From: Pyrus communis
Lineage: Eukaryota > Streptophyta > Magnoliopsida > Rosales > Rosaceae
Reading direction: 5' to 3'
Assembly: GCF_963583255.1 (NCBI RefSeq)
Contig: NC_084817.1
Location: forward strand, 17,775,989 to 17,839,988
Length of the DNA: 64,000 nucleotides
The position numbers and the translations under genes were made by a program. The first letter of the stretch is position 1, and the number at the start of each line of letters is the position of its first letter. Of the stretch, positions 61,377 through 64,000 are shown piece by piece. The notes under the pieces are model-generated. The model had not been told where the DNA came from. It made no database searches and saw only the letters and a program-made list of their open reading frames with translations.

Positions 61377-62947
61377 TCACTGACCACCAGGCAGCGTCTT
61401 GATAATATCCGAATCACCTGAAGATTATAGTAGTAAGGGACAAAGTTAGCCAAATCAGTTTTCACATCAATTAGGTTGCAAACAAATTGCTTAAAACGAA
61501 AAGAAAACTATGGAGTACCTGCATCAATGATGCTAAGGCAAGACACCCGGAAATACTTTCCACATGCTGTACCGAGCTCAACGTTGTCTGAAAACATAAC
61601 AAATGGTCAGCCAGATGAAAGATAATAGTGAACAAAATAATTTCCTTTCTGACATTTTATCAAAGAAAACAAGAATTAGAATCATGTAGCATATATAAAT
61701 CCTCATTATGTTAAGCACTGGAAAGTAGTAAAAAGTGTTTCACGCATGTGAGAATGTTGAACAATATTGAGAGGAATGTGACCTGAAACAAACTCGACTG
61801 GGCTAAGCAACAAAGTACTAATACAAGAAACCAATATTTTAGAGAACAAAGACTAAATCACACGAAAACAGAACAAGAGGTGAAAGACAGAACTGATGAA
61901 TGCGCACAGAGAAATAAGACCAAGGCAATCATGCATCATGGATTAATCAACAGTCAGACAAGTTCTAACATCTAACAGCCAATACAAATCCCATAAATTT
62001 AAACCCTCTAAGCACCAGCCGTCACAGTTTCAATGAAATCGTGTGACACCAGAACCATCTTGAAAGTACACAAGTAAGAATATCGTCAAGTACAAATCCC
62101 ATGAATTTAAACCCTCTAAGCACCAGCCGTCGCAGTTTAAATGAAATCGTGTGACACCAGAACCATCTTGAAAGTAGACAAGTGAGAATAAGAATCATAT
62201 CTACACCGCCCATATTCAATATCTATCGTCAAGTCAACAATGGCTGAGATTGTTGTTCATTCTTCAACCAGTGTATTTCCACCACTAATCAAACACGCTT
62301 CTTTACAATCATTTTATTTGTCACACTTCTTTACATCCATTTACGCTTTTTCGACATTATATAGTCGAGGAACTGTCATTTAATTCAGATGAACACTACC
62401 CATATCGGATTTACACAACTATTTTCCTTTTATCTATCGATCTTACTATTTCAAAATAAACAATCATGCAACATCCATATCATACATAAAAAAGTAACCC
62501 ATCCATAGATTATGCTAAAAAATATGATAAATCTGATATTATTATTAAAAAAATAAAAAAAAATAAAAACCCAAATATAACGGCAATAAATCACTTACTT
62601 CCATTGTAGTGGTGAACCCCAACCTTGGCGAGCATAGCATAGTACTCGATCTCAGATTTCCGCAAAGGTGGGCAATTGTTGGAAATGATAATCAGCTTCG
62701 CTGCAATTTACCCAAATCACAAAACATGAAATTAAACCCCAAAAAATCACAAATCGAATGCAGAAAGTTAAAAAATAATTAGAAAGATTGGAGATTAGAA
62801 GGGATAAGAAATGGTCGTGCCTTTGGAGTTGCGGAGGGAATCGATGACGGTCTTGTAGCCGAGAGTGTATTTGCCACTCTTCATGACCAGCGCAAGCCTG
62901 GTGTTGATGCTCTCGTGGGTCTTCTTCGTCTTCTTCGGGGCCACCAT
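61377..62947 (-). CDS. RPL30: 60S ribosomal protein L30 (eL30)
   Basis: Four exons encode 112 residues, the usual length: 62821-62947, 62599-62700, 61519-61587 and 61377-61417. The protein reads [20 protein letters not shown], then [51 protein letters not shown] and [12 protein letters not shown]. eL30 is a component of the large ribosomal subunit and an L7Ae-fold RNA binder. Introns 2 and 3 are GT-AG. Intron 1 (62701-62820) appears to use GC at its donor (CCAAAG|GCACG), and no nearby GT keeps the frame. Intron 2 (61588-62598) contains a duplicated block of about 112 bp. The promoter carries motifs common in ribosomal protein genes. It looks intact and expressed. Confidence 0.93.
61984..62202. 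repeat. Two-copy direct repeat in RPL30 intron 2
   Basis: 'acaaatcccataaatttaaa' at 61984 recurs near 62093 with few changes. The copies extend through 'gtgtgacaccagaaccatct' and have a period of about 109 bp. Confidence 0.8.
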
Positions 62948-63135
62948 TTTCTACGATTGAAGGCTCTTCGCTGCTCGGAGGCTCTCTCTCTCTCTCTCTC
63001 TGCTCTGCGGCCGAAGGTGAACGGGTTTGAAGAAGTGGGAAGGGATGGCTGCTAGGGTTTTAGTATTTGCTGCCATTGAGAGATGGGCTTGCACGTGCGA
63101 GTCACGTGAGTTGGATAGCTACATTAGGGTTTCGG
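62948..63135 (-). promoter_or_regulatory. RPL30 promoter with telo-box and site II motifs
   Basis: On plus, 'tagggttt' at 63053-63060 and 'ttagggttt' at 63124-63132 are telo-boxes (AAACCCTA on the gene strand). 'tgggct' at 63084-63089 is a site II core. A (CT)n tract at about 62985-63001 lies in the leader. Telo-box plus site II is the known arrangement in plant ribosomal protein promoters. Confidence 0.65.
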
Positions 63136-64000
63136 TTTTTTTCTAATTACATTTTGCACCCCTATTTATTAGCATACGTAACAAGTTCGTCCTTGTTTCT
63201 GGACAAGGTGCACATCTGTCATTTGAATAACAAAAAAAGAAAATTTCTTTAGAAGAAAATGTTAACCTAACCGGAGATCAAAACGACATACGTGACATCA
63301 ATCATGCGCCCATATAAGTAAAATGAGCTACTTAAGATAAATAAATATCAAACTTGTTAATTATGTGAGCGTAACTTGACACCTTTTATATTAGAATATT
63401 ACTATATCATAATAAGGGTGTGCATCAAACTGACGAAACCAACCAATCCAAATTGTTGGTTTGGTTTGAATTTCATACTTTTGCTACAAACCAAAATCAC
63501 ACTGAACCAATCATATCTCTTTTACTTATAAGTTTTATTTATGGGAATTTTAATGAAAAGCTTTCGGTATTGTTCACTTTAACAAAAAATCATATTTTTA
63601 CACTAAAAGGTCAATCATGGTACTATTCACTTTACCCTTTATTTGGTCCTTATCGTTAAAATTCAAAATTTTCAAATCATTTTCATTAGTTTTTCCTTTA
63701 TTTATTTTACACATATCAATGTATTATATATTAATTGGAGGTCTTACCACACACATATTATAATTGTAAGTGCTATGAATGATTAGAAATTTGTTTGCAT
63801 TTTATGCTTATATGAAGTTGTAACTAATAAATCATTTGCTAGAAGGATATTTTACTCAACTAAAACTTAGTCCTAGTTGATTAGATGACATTTTAATGTT
63901 CCCAAAACTTAACATTTTGATTGAATTGAAATGTGTGGGATATGTGGACTTTTAGAAAATTAAAACTCTTGAGATATTGGACTTTTTTTTATTGACGTTG
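63136..64000. other. Intergenic, right window edge
   Basis: AT-rich. 'taagggtgtgcatcaaac' at about 63414 followed by 'aaccaaccaatcc' resembles the start of a hAT element whose far end I cannot place. No gene is seen. Confidence 0.35.

Overview
This is plant nuclear DNA, almost certainly from a eudicot tree. The evidence is spliced genes with GT-AG introns, a TIR-NB-ARC resistance gene, plant-specific families (AP2/ERF, FANTASTIC FOUR-like, MUB), and abundant plant transposon remnants (copia, LINE, SINE, hAT, MULE, a Cassandra-like element). A rosid, probably Rosaceae such as apple or pear, is my best guess from the style of the repeats and the TIR genes. That guess is inference, not proof.

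Region 1 (1-7.6 kb) is a small TIR-gene cluster. A TIR-NB-ARC gene runs leftward off the window edge. A second TIR gene points the opposite way. It carries a complete ERF-type AP2 DNA-binding domain, a half-copy of that domain, a Ser-rich linker and then a TIR domain, and it stops soon after the TIR without an NB-ARC. This AP2/ERF-TIR fusion is the most unusual object in the window. The space between the two genes holds a hAT-like element and a Mutator-like (MULE) element with a perfect 9-bp target-site duplication. A decayed NB-ARC/MHD fragment lies just downstream.

Region 2 (13.9-33.7 kb) is the conserved genic core: a ~2,199-residue NT-C2 coiled-coil protein on plus, a membrane-anchored ubiquitin-fold (MUB) gene on minus, and an F-box/kelch gene on minus. 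As I recall, the Arabidopsis genes At1g22060, At1g22050 and At1g22040 are the same three families side by side, so this looks like old conserved gene order. A FAF-like gene follows at 42.6-43.3 kb.

Region 3 (44.8-60.6 kb) is a transposon graveyard. It has two minus-strand copia remnants that meet at a 25-G tract, a minus-strand LINE with its poly-A end against a copia LTR fragment, and a plus-strand copia that is itself split by a hAT element with an 8-bp target-site duplication.

Region 4 (61.4-63.2 kb) is an intact four-exon ribosomal protein L30 gene on minus. Its first intron appears to be GC-AG, and its promoter has telo-box and site II motifs.

The rest is AT-rich intergenic DNA with small MITEs, SINEs and simple repeats. 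Nothing suggests the genes work as one pathway. The TIR cluster is immune-related, and the others are housekeeping or regulatory genes.
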